A stretch of DNA of 64,000 bases from Alphaproteobacteria bacterium (GTDB lineage: Bacteria > Pseudomonadota > Alphaproteobacteria > JAJTHO01 > CANGXP01), in contig CANGXP010000004.1 in the NCBI GenBank assembly GCA_947457935.1, forward strand, positions 1-64,000, read 5' to 3'. A program made the position numbers and the translations under genes. The notes beneath the pieces are model-generated. The model was not told the DNA's origin. It saw only the letters and a list, made by a program, of their open reading frames with translations, and searched no databases. This document shows positions 29,915 through 39,414 of the stretch, in pieces. Positions within the stretch are counted from its first letter, which is position 1. Every line of letters begins with the position of its first letter.

Positions 29915-30445
29915 CTACACCCGTTTCGCCAAAAATATCGCTGTCTTTGAGCCAGTGCGAATAACTTGCCGCAATAGCGGATAAAACGGGGCTTTTTTCC
30001 CCTCTTGCGCCTCTGCTGTGTCTTTGTGCTCCAGTTCTTCCGCGCGAAATTTTTGTAGTGTGGGAATAAGCGGGGAGGTGGGGTCATTCTTTTCTAAATC
30101 GGCGATTTGTTCTGCATAATGCTCTTCAATCACTTCTTCCACCGCGATGGTGCACGCCATTGCCGCTTTTTTGCCCAGTAACGCCGTGCCTGCACCCAGA
30201 GCAAACCCTGCCACGTGCCACAAGGGATGTAACGCTGTGGGGCGCACGCGATGTTCAACAATCAGTTGATTAAAGGCATCAAGATGCACTTGTTCTTGGG
30301 CTTCCATATGCTGCAAGGTGGGCGCAATGTCCGTTTTGCCCAACACGGCAAGTTGCCCCCGATAGATACGCTTTGCACCATATTCACCCGCCTGATTGAC
30401 GCGAATAAGCTGCTCGAGACGCTGTTTTTCAGAGAGATTTTGCAT
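29915..30445 (-). CDS. coq7: COQ7-family demethoxyubiquinone hydroxylase
   Basis: A di-iron monooxygenase in ubiquinone synthesis. The 176-residue protein has the expected ligands spread over a four-helix bundle: Glu in RVNQAGEYGAKRIYRGQ, EAQEQVHLDAF, VEEVIEEHYAEQ and AEELEHKDTA. The start at 30445 has an AGAAGG site seven bases ahead; a longer form is in frame but begins inside dsbB in a non-homologous stretch. It overlaps dsbB by 17 bases, so the two are cotranscribed. Confidence 0.93.
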   Translation of the reverse strand: MQNLSEKQRLEQLIRVNQAGEYGAKRIYRGQLAVLGKTDIAPTLQHMEAQEQVHLDAFNQLIVEHRVRPTALHPLWHVAGFALGAGTALLGKKAAMACTIAVEEVIEEHYAEQIADLEKNDPTSPLIPTLQKFRAEELEHKDTAEAQEGKKAPFYPLLRQVIRTGSKTAIFLAKRV

Positions 30446-30905
30446 CTTTTTTCCTTCTAAAAAAGAAATAGAGACAGTGCCCCGCCAAAACAAGACTCAA
30501 TACACTATTATAATTTGCCATACTCAAGCCGAACAGTTCCCACTGCACGGCATCACAGCGCACAATCGGCGCGGCGGCAAGGGCGGCACGAAGTTGTTCA
30601 ATAGTTGTTGCAGTAATACTTGAAGAACAACTGCTAAATCCTTGCCATAATTGCAATTCTATTCCACTATGAAAAATGGCTAAACCTGCACTGGCAACAT
30701 ATATACTCGCGCACAACACAATATAAACACGCGCTTTTTGGGGGTAACAAAACCCTAAAAGAGCACTGAGCGCGGCGGCAACATAGACATATCGCGCGTG
30801 CATACACAAATCACACGGCGACAATTGCAACAACCGTTGCAGACTCACCGCCAACAACAACAACAGGATGCAAACAAGCAAATGCGCTAAAAAAAACAGT
30901 TTCAT
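30429..30905 (-). CDS. dsbB: DsbB-like disulfide bond formation protein
   Basis: A quinone-linked inner-membrane protein that reoxidises DsbA. The 158-residue protein has four membrane segments, the first cysteine pair in SPCDLCMHARY (Cys31/Cys34) and a second pair on the next periplasmic loop (FSSCSSS and VRCDAVQW). That is the four-cysteine layout of DsbB. It adjoins the quinone biosynthesis gene coq7, which fits its need for ubiquinone. Confidence 0.88.
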   Translation of the reverse strand: MKLFFLAHLLVCILLLLLAVSLQRLLQLSPCDLCMHARYVYVAAALSALLGFCYPQKARVYIVLCASIYVASAGLAIFHSGIELQLWQGFSSCSSSITATTIEQLRAALAAAPIVRCDAVQWELFGLSMANYNSVLSLVLAGHCLYFFFRRKKDAKSL

Positions 30906-30965
30906 AATGTTATTTCAATTTGGCATTGACGATACCACAAAGCCGCTGCAAATGTCATGTATATC

Positions 30966-31060
30966 TATTGCACATGAAGAATGTGCAATATTTCGCTCAA
31001 ACGCCGCGCGGGCTTAATACTGCTCGCAATATTTCAATCTCCTCCAAGTGCGAGCAGTAT
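30966..31060. promoter_or_regulatory. Two perfect inverted repeats in the ntrY leader
   Basis: TATTGCACAT (30966-30975) pairs with ATGTGCAATA (30981-30990), and ATACTGCTCGCA (31017-31028) pairs with TGCGAGCAGTAT (31049-31060). The second right arm ends four bases before the ntrY start codon, so a hairpin in mRNA would occlude ribosome binding. GCAATATTTC also occurs twice (30985 and 31026). Function is inferred. Confidence 0.6.
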
Positions 31061-31064
31061 AACA

Positions 31065-33266
31065 ATGATAGAAAAAAAACAATCCTCCTCGCGCCGTTTT
31101 AAGCTGTGGTTTTACAAAAGCCACATTAGCCAAAAGGTAAGCGTGTGGATTATTGCGCTTTCTGTGCTTGCGGTTATCGCCACCATTGGCATTTTTGCAG
31201 GCTTTCCGCCGCTGGGGCCTAAACCCAGCACTGTCATCATTATTGTGGCGATTGATAGCATTCTACTGCTCTCGCTTTCCATCATTGTTTTTAAACAAAT
31301 TATTGAGCTGTGGGTTAAGCGGAAAAAGGGAATTAACGGCACAAAACTTTACTCTAGGTTGGTGATTTTATTCTCCCTGATTGCCGTCTCTCCCTCGGTC
31401 ATTCTCGTCACGCTTTCCACGGTTTTTTTCAACTTCGGGATTGAACAGTGGTTCACCAAAAGGGTGACAACGGCGTTGCAAGAATCCCTTGAGGTTGCTG
31501 ATGCGTATTTGCAAGAACATCGCAACGCCATTCGCGGGGATGCGCTTGGCATGGCGAACGATTTGGGCAATCAAGCAACGCTGCTGGTGCAAGATGCCAA
31601 TGCGTTTAGCAAAATGGTGCAAGGACAAATGGGCGCACGGGGCATTTCAGAAACCCTTATTTTTGATAGCCGTTTTAATATTATTGCGCGGGGATCGTAT
31701 ACGTTTACCCCGTTTGTGCCAAATATTCCCGAGGCAACCATGCGACTCGCGCGGGAAGGGGCGGTGATTGTGCTCAAAGAAAATGCTGCCGACACAGACC
31801 GTGTGTATGCCCTTGTGAAAATCCCGAATTTTGTGGATTCTTTTCTTTATGTGGGCAGACCTGTTGACCCCCGTGCTGTTTACCACGTTCAAAAAACCCG
31901 CGAAACCGTGGAAGCCTATCAACAGGTGGAACGTCACCGCACAAAGCTGCAAATCGCCATTTCTTTTTTGATTATTGTGATGGCATTATTGTTGTTGCTT
32001 GCCGCTGTGTGGGTGGGCTTGCTTATTGCCCATCGCTTGTTGATGCCCATTGCGGCAATGGCGGATGCAGCAGAAAAAATTGCGCAAGGAAATTTTGAGA
32101 TTAAAATTCCGCTCAGTACACATCATGATGAACTTAGAACATTAACAGTTGCGTTTAACCGCATGGCAGGACAGCTTTCTACCCAAAGACAAAAACTTGT
32201 TGATACTAATGACCAGCTCGACAGCCGCCGCCGTTTTATGGAAGCCGTGCTTGCAGGGGTAAGTGCGGGCGTGATTGGGCTGGACGAGCACGGCAACGTG
32301 CAAGCAATAAACCCGCGTGCCCTCTCGCTGTTGGGCAAAACGGGGGCAGGGGATGATTTTGGCGCACCGATAGATGCGCTTTTCCCTGAGTGCCTTGATT
32401 TATTAAAAGAACTCTACACCACAAACTCGCGTATTCGGGAACGCCAAATCACGATTATTCGCGGAAACATCCACAAAACTTTGTTTGTGCGGGTGGCAGC
32501 AGAGTATGACGAAACGGACGTTGTGGGATATGTCATCACCTACGATGACATGACAGATTTTATTCGTGCCGAGAAAACAGCGGCATGGAGTGACGTTGCG
32601 CGTCGTCTTGCCCACGAAATTAAAAACCCGCTCACCCCCATTCAGCTCTCTGCAGAACGATTAGAACGTCGTTTTCTCAAGCAAGTCACGGCAGAAGAAG
32701 GGGAAGTTTTCAGCCAATGCACCCGCACCATCATCAGACAAGTTGAAGACTTACAACGGCTTGTTGATGAATTTTCGTCTTTTGCGCGAATGCCAACCCC
32801 GAAAAAAATCAAAGAAGATTTCACGCAACTGTGCCGCGATATGCTTGCGTTGCAACAAAGTGCCCACCCAGAAATACACTATGTTTTTAACGCACCTGAT
32901 ACGCCGTTATTATGGTTTTATGATGGCGGCATGATGCGCCAAGCATTAACAAATTTACTTAAGAATGCCGCAGAAGCTATTGAAGAAAAACGAAAAACTT
33001 CGGAAATTTCTGGAGAAATTATGTTGACCTGTACACAGGACACCAACACCCTTACGCTCACCTTAGATGACAACGGCAACGGCTTAACGCAAGATGACCC
33101 CGAGAAATTATTAGAGCCATATGTTACCACAAAAACCAAAGGCACAGGCTTGGGTTTAGCGATTGTCAAAAAAATAGTTGAAGAACACGACGGAATTTTG
33201 AAAATAGAGGCTCGCCAACCACACGGCGTTAGGGTAACACTGTTGCTGAAAAACAGTACACTATAA
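31065..33266 (+). CDS. ntrY: NtrY-type sensor histidine kinase
   Basis: Membrane sensor of the NtrYX system, linked to nitrogen metabolism, redox and envelope control in alphaproteobacteria. The 733-residue protein has an N-terminal membrane region with three to four helices, a periplasmic domain and another helix (ISFLIIVMALLLLLAAVWVG). Then come HAMP (RLLMPIAAMADAAEKIAQG), PAS (FMEAVLAGVSAGVIGLDEHG), the phosphoacceptor motif ARRLAHEIKNPLTP (His517) and an ATPase domain (LLKNAAEAIEE, GTGLGLAIVKKIVEEH). The ATG at 31065 is preferred; a longer frame would translate two hairpins. It is followed by ntrX after 31 bases. Confidence 0.94.
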   Translation: MIEKKQSSSRRFKLWFYKSHISQKVSVWIIALSVLAVIATIGIFAGFPPLGPKPSTVIIIVAIDSILLLSLSIIVFKQIIELWVKRKKGINGTKLYSRLVILFSLIAVSPSVILVTLSTVFFNFGIEQWFTKRVTTALQESLEVADAYLQEHRNAIRGDALGMANDLGNQATLLVQDANAFSKMVQGQMGARGISETLIFDSRFNIIARGSYTFTPFVPNIPEATMRLAREGAVIVLKENAADTDRVYALVKIPNFVDSFLYVGRPVDPRAVYHVQKTRETVEAYQQVERHRTKLQIAISFLIIVMALLLLLAAVWVGLLIAHRLLMPIAAMADAAEKIAQGNFEIKIPLSTHHDELRTLTVAFNRMAGQLSTQRQKLVDTNDQLDSRRRFMEAVLAGVSAGVIGLDEHGNVQAINPRALSLLGKTGAGDDFGAPIDALFPECLDLLKELYTTNSRIRERQITIIRGNIHKTLFVRVAAEYDETDVVGYVITYDDMTDFIRAEKTAAWSDVARRLAHEIKNPLTPIQLSAERLERRFLKQVTAEEGEVFSQCTRTIIRQVEDLQRLVDEFSSFARMPTPKKIKEDFTQLCRDMLALQQSAHPEIHYVFNAPDTPLLWFYDGGMMRQALTNLLKNAAEAIEEKRKTSEISGEIMLTCTQDTNTLTLTLDDNGNGLTQDDPEKLLEPYVTTKTKGTGLGLAIVKKIVEEHDGILKIEARQPHGVRVTLLLKNSTL

Positions 33267-33297
33267 TAAAATACGACTTACGCGAAAGGATGACGAC

Positions 33298-34701
33298 ATG
33301 CTGCATGACATTTTAGTTGTTGACGATGAGAGCGATATTCGAGAACAAATCAAGGGCATCCTTGGCGATGAAGGGCTTGAAGCACGCACCGCTGCAAACA
33401 GCGAGGACGCGCTAAAGTGCATCCATGAACGCTTACCCAGCCTTATCATTCTCGATATTTGGCTACAAAACAGCAAAATGGATGGGCTGGAGCTTCTTTC
33501 CGCGATTAAAAAAGAATCGCCGCAAATCCCCATTATTATGATTAGCGGACACGGCACCATTGAAACCGCCATTAGTGCGCTAAAAAAGGGTGCAGTCGAT
33601 TTTATTGAAAAACCTTTCAAAACCGACCGACTGTTACTTGTCATTAACCGCACTTTAGAAGCAGAAAAATTGCGCAAAGAAAATGCAGAATTGCGCCTCA
33701 GAAGCAGCAGTGATGAGGAAATGGTCGGGCAATCCCCCGCCATGCAGCAGCTTCGTCAATCTGTTGAAAGAGTTGCGCCCACCAACAGCCGCGTGATGAT
33801 TACAGGCGAGGCAGGATCGGGGAAAGAAATTGTCGCCCGTGCCATCCATGCAAAATCTAAACGTGCTCAATCGCCGTTTGTGGTGGTGAATTGTGCCCTC
33901 ATGACCCCTGATAAATTAGAAGTAGAACTCTTCGGCACCGAACCGGGGTATATCAGCGGGCAACCGCGCAAAGTGGGTGTGTTTGAAATAGCGCATAAAG
34001 GCACACTATTGCTGGATGAAGTGGCGGACATGCCACTGGAGACGCAAGGAAAAATCCTCCGTATTCTACAAGAACAAAAATTTACACGGGTGGGCGGCAA
34101 CGCACCAGTGCAAGTGGATGTGCGCGTCATGGCAGCCAGCAACAAAGATCTTGCGCGCGAAATTTCCGCAGGACGCTTGCGCCAAGATTTGTTTTATCGC
34201 CTGAGTGTCGTGCCGATTGCCGTGCCGTCTCTTAAAGAACGCCGTGAGGATATTTCCAAACTGGCGAGTTACTTTATCAACAAAGCCTCGAAAGCAGCAG
34301 GCGTTCCAGCACGGCTATTATCGCAAGATGCTGTTGCCGCCCTGCAATCCTATCCATGGCCGGGGAATGTGCGGCAATTAAAGAATGCGATGGAATGGTT
34401 GCTGATTATGGCATCAGGTAGCCCGAAAGACCTTGTGACCACAGAAATGTTGCCGCCTGAGCTATACGGCAGTGCGCCACCCTTGTTAAAAACAGAGCGC
34501 AACGATGAAATTATGACACTCCCGTTGCGGGATGCCCGCGAGTTGTTTGAAAAGCAATACCTCCTTGCCCAAGTCACCCGTTTTGGCGGAAATATTTCAA
34601 AAACCGCTACGTTTGTGGGGATGGAGCGTTCTGCGCTGCACCGCAAACTGAAAAGTTTAGGCGTATATCAACCAGAAAAATCTGAAAGAGAAGCGGCGTA
34701 A
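33298..34701 (+). CDS. ntrX: NtrX-type response regulator
   Basis: Partner of NtrY. The 467-residue protein has a receiver domain with phosphoacceptor Asp53 (LIILDIWLQ), an AAA+ domain with GEAGSGKEIVARAIH and GTLLLDEVADMPLETQGK, and a Fis-type helix-turn-helix (GGNISKTATFVGMERSALHRKL). The GAFTGA loop needed to remodel sigma54 is replaced by GTEPGYISGQPRKVG, as is usual in NtrX, so direct sigma54 activation is doubtful. It is followed after one base by dat. Confidence 0.95.
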   Translation: MLHDILVVDDESDIREQIKGILGDEGLEARTAANSEDALKCIHERLPSLIILDIWLQNSKMDGLELLSAIKKESPQIPIIMISGHGTIETAISALKKGAVDFIEKPFKTDRLLLVINRTLEAEKLRKENAELRLRSSSDEEMVGQSPAMQQLRQSVERVAPTNSRVMITGEAGSGKEIVARAIHAKSKRAQSPFVVVNCALMTPDKLEVELFGTEPGYISGQPRKVGVFEIAHKGTLLLDEVADMPLETQGKILRILQEQKFTRVGGNAPVQVDVRVMAASNKDLAREISAGRLRQDLFYRLSVVPIAVPSLKERREDISKLASYFINKASKAAGVPARLLSQDAVAALQSYPWPGNVRQLKNAMEWLLIMASGSPKDLVTTEMLPPELYGSAPPLLKTERNDEIMTLPLRDARELFEKQYLLAQVTRFGGNISKTATFVGMERSALHRKLKSLGVYQPEKSEREAA

Positions 34702-34702
34702 A

Positions 34703-35551
34703 ATGGCGCGAATTACATATGTGAATGGGGCATACTTGCCGCATGACAGGGCAGGGGTGCATATTGAAGATAGAGGCTTTCAATTTGCCGATGGCATTTA
34801 TGAGGTGGTGCAGGTTGCGAACGGGATTATTGTTGATTTAGACTGGCATCTAGACCGTTTTGAATACTCCCTAAACGAGCTTAAAATCCCGATGCCGATG
34901 ACACGCGCCGCTCTCATGGTGGTGATGAAAAACATCATCGCCAAGAACTATCTCCCCTATGGCGTTGTGTATATGCAAGTCACACGCGGCGTTGCAAAGC
35001 GTGATTTTGCTTTTCCTAGGGACGTACAGCCTAGTCTTGTTGTGGTTGCCATGCGGATGAAACCGTGGCCAGATGCGATGATAGAGAATGGGGTGAAAGT
35101 TATAACTCTGCCCGATATTCGCTGGAAACGCTGTGATATTAAATCCGTCTCGTTGCTTGCGCCTGTGTTGGGCAAACAACAAGCCAAAGAAGCAGGCGCG
35201 TTTGAAGGCTGGATGGTGGATGAAAACGGGTTTATCACCGAAGGCACATCCAGCAACGCGTTTATTGTCACGAAAGATAAGGAAATTATCACCCGCGCTA
35301 AAGACCATCGGATTTTGGGCGGCATCACTCGTGCTAGATTGCTCGTCATCGCCCAAGAGCACGGCTATATACTTAAGGAACGTCTCTTCACGGTTGCGGA
35401 AGCCAAAGCCTCCTCTGAGGCGTTTATAAGCAGCAGTAGCACGTTTGTTATGCCTGTGGTGCAGATTGATGACGCTGTTGTGGGTGATGGCAAAGTGGGG
35501 GCTATTTCCAAAGCACTCCGCAAGGCGTATCGGGAGTTTGCGGGGATATGA
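34703..35551 (+). CDS. dat: D-amino-acid transaminase (fold type IV PLP enzyme)
   Basis: A 282-residue aminotransferase that makes D-alanine/D-glutamate-type products for the cell wall. It shows VNGAYLPHDRAGVHIEDRGFQFADGIYE, the PLP lysine in RCDIKSVSLL (Lys147), and GFITEGTSSNAFIV for cofactor phosphate binding. Branched-chain or aminodeoxychorismate specificity is possible within the fold but the start motif best fits DAAT. Its place right after ntrX is common in alphaproteobacteria. An intergenic palindrome follows. Confidence 0.88.
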   Translation: MARITYVNGAYLPHDRAGVHIEDRGFQFADGIYEVVQVANGIIVDLDWHLDRFEYSLNELKIPMPMTRAALMVVMKNIIAKNYLPYGVVYMQVTRGVAKRDFAFPRDVQPSLVVVAMRMKPWPDAMIENGVKVITLPDIRWKRCDIKSVSLLAPVLGKQQAKEAGAFEGWMVDENGFITEGTSSNAFIVTKDKEIITRAKDHRILGGITRARLLVIAQEHGYILKERLFTVAEAKASSEAFISSSSTFVMPVVQIDDAVVGDGKVGAISKALRKAYREFAGI

Positions 35552-35558
35552 AGAGAGA

Positions 35559-35663
35559 GGGGATAGGCACGAGGCACGAGGCACGAGGGGAAAAAGGAAG
35601 TAATCTAAAAACTTTCTTCTTGCAATTCCTCATGCCTCGTGCCTCGTGCCTCGTGCCCCTATC
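35559..35663. repeat. Palindromic tandem-word element (GAGGCACGA) after dat
   Basis: The left arm repeats GAGGCACGA three times; the right arm is its complement (CCTCGTGCCTCGTG...), with an AT-rich centre containing ACTTTCTTCTTGC. Outer ends GATAGG and CCCTATC also pair. It is the noncoding sister of the element inside carB (25849-25941). It may also terminate ntrYX-dat transcription. Confidence 0.88.
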
Positions 35664-35675
35664 AGGGTGTTGCTG

Positions 35676-36365
35676 ATGCTTTCTGTTTTGCCTCCCATTC
35701 CCACCGCCATCCTCTTCGACTGGGACAATACGCTGGTTGACACCCTCCCCGTGATTCATGCCGCCGTGAATGCAGCGTTTGCGGCGATTAACAAGCCATT
35801 ATGGACGTTAGAGCAAACGCGCATCGGTATTCACCGTTCAGGGCGCGATGCAAGAGAGCATTTGTATGGCGATCAATGGCAAATCGCCGAGCCTATTTTT
35901 TACAAAGTTTTCAAAGAGCAGCACTTGGCGCAACTCACCCCCATGGAAGCGGAAACAGCGGCGACATTACAAAAATTACAACACTATCCTTTGTTTTTAG
36001 GGGTGGTGAGTAACAAACGGGGCGATACCTTGCGAACAGAAGCCGCACATTTAGGGTGGACAAACTATTTCCAGCGGATTTTGGGAGCAACAGATGCAGC
36101 ACACGATAAGCCAGACCCCGCGCCCGTGCATAAAATACTGGAAAATACAGGACTAACGCCTTCAAAAGGCATCTGGTTTGTGGGCGATAGCATTTCTGAT
36201 ATGCATTGCGCCCATAATGCAGGGCTTACCGCTGTGTTGTATAAGACACACCCAACGGCAGAAGAAATCGTAAAACCCTATTCTCCCGATTTTTCTATCG
36301 AAAAATTGCCTGAGTTAACCAAAATTTTAGACCAGATGGGTTTACATAGCACAGACGCGCTATAA
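35676..36365 (+). CDS. HAD-superfamily phosphatase (phosphoglycolate phosphatase-like)
   Basis: A 229-residue haloacid-dehalogenase hydrolase. Motif I is ILFDWDNTLVDT (nucleophile Asp), motif II GVVSNKRGDTL, motif III around KPDPAPVHK and motif IV FVGDSISDMHCA. The cap domain type matches Gph/PGP-like enzymes that dephosphorylate phosphoglycolate or pyridoxal phosphate; the substrate cannot be fixed. The ATG at 35676 is chosen because an upstream in-frame GTG would translate the end of the palindromic element. It ends shortly before the hfq promoter. Confidence 0.85.
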   Translation: MLSVLPPIPTAILFDWDNTLVDTLPVIHAAVNAAFAAINKPLWTLEQTRIGIHRSGRDAREHLYGDQWQIAEPIFYKVFKEQHLAQLTPMEAETAATLQKLQHYPLFLGVVSNKRGDTLRTEAAHLGWTNYFQRILGATDAAHDKPDPAPVHKILENTGLTPSKGIWFVGDSISDMHCAHNAGLTAVLYKTHPTAEEIVKPYSPDFSIEKLPELTKILDQMGLHSTDAL

Positions 36366-36376
36366 TTAGTTGCGTC

Positions 36377-36410
36377 AGTATCGTGTTTCGCGATACTATA
36401 TGTCTATAAT
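36377..36410 (+). promoter_or_regulatory. Hairpin and -10 element upstream of hfq
   Basis: AGTATCG (36377-36383) and CGATACT (36391-36397) form a seven-base inverted repeat with a seven-base loop. A perfect TATAAT follows at 36405-36410, 17 bases before the hfq ATG. No good -35 box is visible at standard spacing, so an activator may be needed. Confidence 0.4.
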
Positions 36411-36426
36411 AAGAAAAAGGTACGAT

Positions 36427-36702
36427 ATGGCTGGCGAGAAAAATAACTTACAAGATGTGTTTTTAAATCATCTTAGAAAAAACAAAGTCCCTGTGACCGT
36501 GTTCCTTGTGAATGGCGTTAAACTACAGGGCAATATTACATGGTTTGATAATTTCTCGATGTTGCTGCGCCGCGATGCCTATGTGCAGCTTGTCTATAAG
36601 CACGCAATTTCCACGATTATGCCTGTAACCCCTATTCAGCTTTTTGAAGGCGATGGCGGCAAGGGCGAAGAAGGCTCAACAGAGGGTGAAGCCACTGCTT
36701 AA
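36427..36702 (+). CDS. hfq: RNA chaperone Hfq
   Basis: Hexameric Sm-like protein that pairs small RNAs with mRNAs. The 91-residue protein has the Sm1 motif ([30 protein letters not shown]), the Phe-rich [10 protein letters not shown] and the Sm2 motif YKHAISTI. A short acidic, glycine-rich tail follows. The ATG at 36427 has an AAAAAGG site; longer in-frame starts are not homologous. hflX follows with overlap, the normal pairing. Confidence 0.96.
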   Translation: MAGEKNNLQDVFLNHLRKNKVPVTVFLVNGVKLQGNITWFDNFSMLLRRDAYVQLVYKHAISTIMPVTPIQLFEGDGGKGEEGSTEGEATA

Positions 36703-37975
36703 ATCTACGGCCGCTGTTATCTGCCCCATTCTAAAAGGCGACATTACCGAAAAGCGTTTGCCTGAACATCGTCTTGAAGAGGCGGTGCGCCTTGCACAGG
36801 CGATTGACCTTACTGTTGTCTTTCAACAATGCTATAATCTCAGCCGTTATCGCCCGTCCCATTTATTGGGGGAAGGGGTGGTTGAGGAATTGCACGCGCT
36901 TGTTGAAGAGCAGAAAATCACGGTGGTGATTGTGGATGCAACCGTATCCCCCGTGCAACAGCGCAACTTGGAACGCGCTTTGGGCTGCAAAGTCATTGAC
37001 CGCACGGGGTTAATTCTAGAAATTTTCGGCAAACGCGCACAAACCTTTGAAGGAAAATTGCAGGTAGAACTTGCCGCCCTTTCTTATCAAAAAAGCCGTT
37101 TAGTTCGCTCATGGACGCACCTTGAACGGCAACGGGGCGGATTCGGTTTCCTTGGCGGGCCGGGGGAAAGCCAAATTGAATTAGACAGACGAATTATTGG
37201 CGACCGCATCACAAAAATCAAAAAAGACCTCGACGGCGTGAAGCGCACACGCGGCATTCAACGCGGAGCACGTCAAAAAGTCCCGTATCCTGTGGTGGCA
37301 TTGGTGGGCTATACCAATGCGGGAAAATCAACGCTTTTCAATGCGTTATCACACGCAACCGTGCTCGCAAAAGACATGCTGTTTGCAACGCTTGACCCCA
37401 CCATGCGCGCAATTACTTTGCCATCAGGGCAAAAAATTATTGCCTCCGACACGGTGGGATTCATTTCTCATCTGCCCACTACGCTGGTAACGGCGTTTCG
37501 CGCCACGTTGGAAGAAGTGTTGGCGGCAGACGTGATTTTGCACGTTCGCGACATTGCTCACCTTGAAACAGAGCAGCAAAAACAAGATGTACTCTCTATT
37601 TTGCGGGATATTGGCATTGACGAGGAAATTTTAGAACATCGTCTGATTGAGGTGTGGAATAAAAGCGATTTACTCCCCACTAACGCTAAAAAAGCCCTGA
37701 ACGTCAAAGCAAAAAATGCTGCGTTTTGCATCGCCGTTTCAGCGCGAACAGGGGAGGGCATCGCCGCCTTAAGTGAAGCGATTGAGCAACGCTGCACCAA
37801 AAATTGGCACACCCTCACCGTCAATATTCCGCACGATAACGGGGCAGCGTTCGCATGGCTGCATCAGCATGGTAAAATTTTAAAATCCCGCACCGCGCAA
37901 AAACACACCCGCCTCACCGTCCAACTCTCCCCGCAGAACCTAAAGCGATGGGAAAGTGGAGCCGAAAATTCTTGA
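36686..37975 (+). CDS. hflX: GTPase HflX
   Basis: Ribosome-binding GTPase that splits stalled ribosomes. It has an N-terminal HflX domain ([30 protein letters not shown]), a coiled-coil linker with [20 protein letters not shown], then the G domain: G1 [15 protein letters not shown]3 [11 protein letters not shown]4 NKSD, G5 SARTGEG. The start is uncertain: GTG at 36686 gives 429 residues and an overlap of 17 bases with hfq, while in-frame ATG 36653 or TTG 36644 would add 11-14 residues of low-complexity sequence. The C-terminal domain is complete. Confidence 0.94.
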   Translation: MKPLLKSTAAVICPILKGDITEKRLPEHRLEEAVRLAQAIDLTVVFQQCYNLSRYRPSHLLGEGVVEELHALVEEQKITVVIVDATVSPVQQRNLERALGCKVIDRTGLILEIFGKRAQTFEGKLQVELAALSYQKSRLVRSWTHLERQRGGFGFLGGPGESQIELDRRIIGDRITKIKKDLDGVKRTRGIQRGARQKVPYPVVALVGYTNAGKSTLFNALSHATVLAKDMLFATLDPTMRAITLPSGQKIIASDTVGFISHLPTTLVTAFRATLEEVLAADVILHVRDIAHLETEQQKQDVLSILRDIGIDEEILEHRLIEVWNKSDLLPTNAKKALNVKAKNAAFCIAVSARTGEGIAALSEAIEQRCTKNWHTLTVNIPHDNGAAFAWLHQHGKILKSRTAQKHTRLTVQLSPQNLKRWESGAENS

Positions 37976-38040
37976 ATATGGGTGTGTTCCCTTCTACCAT
38001 AGTTTAGCAATAAACTGACCTGCTAGGAAACACGCATAAC

Positions 38041-39324
38041 ATGAAGAAATTTTCCTACAAAATTGATTTTCAATACTTTTTATCAGAAGATGCATTGCTG
38101 CAATGTGCATTATTGCTCATAAGTTTGCTGCTCGGCATGGCGTTACGCACCGTGGTGCAACGGTATGATAAGACACACCAAAATGCAAAAAACCCCTTAA
38201 AAATTCTTGCGATTGTGCCCTTTATTGTGCCACTCGTTAGCACGGTGCTGATTGCTGTTTTTAGTACGGTTTTAGAGCAATCGGGTATTGCACCAAAAAT
38301 CCTTAGTCCCGCACAACAGTTGGTATTTGGCTGGATTGCGGTTATCAGCATTCGGCGTATCACGGAAAGCCAAGCGGCAACATGGTTTTCAGGACTCATC
38401 ATTTTGCCCGTCACCCTGATGCATGTTGTGGGTATTTGGGGCTACCTTGTTAAATACTTGAATAGTCTTTCTTTTGCGGTGGGGGATAGCACCGTCACAC
38501 TCTACCGCTTTCTCTCAACGCTGGTGGCATTGGTTGCGCTACTGTGGCTTGCAAAAAGTCTTACGCATAGTTTTGAAACGCGCCTCAAAAAAACCAAAAC
38601 CGTGCGTGCCAGCACCCGTGCGTTGATTATTAAAATCACGCAAATTTTTTCGTATATCGTTATTTTTCTTTTCACGCTTGATAGTGTGGGCGTGGATTTA
38701 AGCGTGCTTGCCGTCTTCGGGGGCGCATTGGGGGTAGGGCTTGGGTTTGGCTTGCAAAAAGTTGCCTCCAATTTTATCAGCGGGATTATTTTGCTGTTTG
38801 AAAAATCTATTGAACCCGAAGATTTAATTGAACTCAGCGATGGCACAACAGGCACGGTGAAGCACACAGGCGCACGCTACACCCTTCTTGAAACCATTGA
38901 TGGACGCGAGATTCTTGTTCCCAATGAAGATTTTATCGTGCAACGCGTTACCAACTGGACATACAGCAACAAAATTGCCCGTGTTGAAATCGCCGTTGGC
39001 GTTGCCTATGATAGTGATTTTAACAAGGTCAAAGAAATTTTGCTTACCGCCGCACAGCAGCACCCGCTCTGCTCTAAGAAAACGAAACCTAATGCTTTTT
39101 TGCGCACTTTCGGTGATAGTGCCGCAAACTTCGTACTGTATTTCTGGATTGATGATGTAACCAATGGTCGCCTAGAGCCACAAAGCGATGTGATGCTGGC
39201 TATTTGGCAGCGTTTTCAGGAAGAGGGAATCAAAATACCTGTCCCACCAAGAGAATATCAACTAAGACTTGCGAATATGGACACTGTAGATATTCCACCA
39301 AATCCAAAGAAACCTCTGGGGTAA
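38041..39324 (+). CDS. MscS-family mechanosensitive channel
   Basis: A 427-residue channel with about five N-terminal membrane helices. The pore helix has the glycine/alanine pattern AVFGGALGVGLGFGLQKVASNFISG, and the beta domain contains LIELSDGTTGTVKHTGARYT and LVPNEDFIVQRVTNWTYS. This is larger than E. coli MscS (286) and similar to YbdG/YnaI-size paralogues. It releases solutes under hypo-osmotic shock. No operon partner is evident; a lipoprotein gene follows after 90 bases. Confidence 0.9.
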   Translation: MKKFSYKIDFQYFLSEDALLQCALLLISLLLGMALRTVVQRYDKTHQNAKNPLKILAIVPFIVPLVSTVLIAVFSTVLEQSGIAPKILSPAQQLVFGWIAVISIRRITESQAATWFSGLIILPVTLMHVVGIWGYLVKYLNSLSFAVGDSTVTLYRFLSTLVALVALLWLAKSLTHSFETRLKKTKTVRASTRALIIKITQIFSYIVIFLFTLDSVGVDLSVLAVFGGALGVGLGFGLQKVASNFISGIILLFEKSIEPEDLIELSDGTTGTVKHTGARYTLLETIDGREILVPNEDFIVQRVTNWTYSNKIARVEIAVGVAYDSDFNKVKEILLTAAQQHPLCSKKTKPNAFLRTFGDSAANFVLYFWIDDVTNGRLEPQSDVMLAIWQRFQEEGIKIPVPPREYQLRLANMDTVDIPPNPKKPLG

Positions 39325-39414
39325 TATTTCATAAATAATTGCTCTTGATGCCGCATACTTTGTATTATAATATTAATTTATCACTATTCTCACCACTTAT
39401 AATGGAACCTTTCA

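Noticed and set aside
30981-31064. Upstream start for NtrY
   Set aside because: The added 28 residues come from hairpin DNA; the ATG at 31065 begins the basic N-terminus expected for the kinase.
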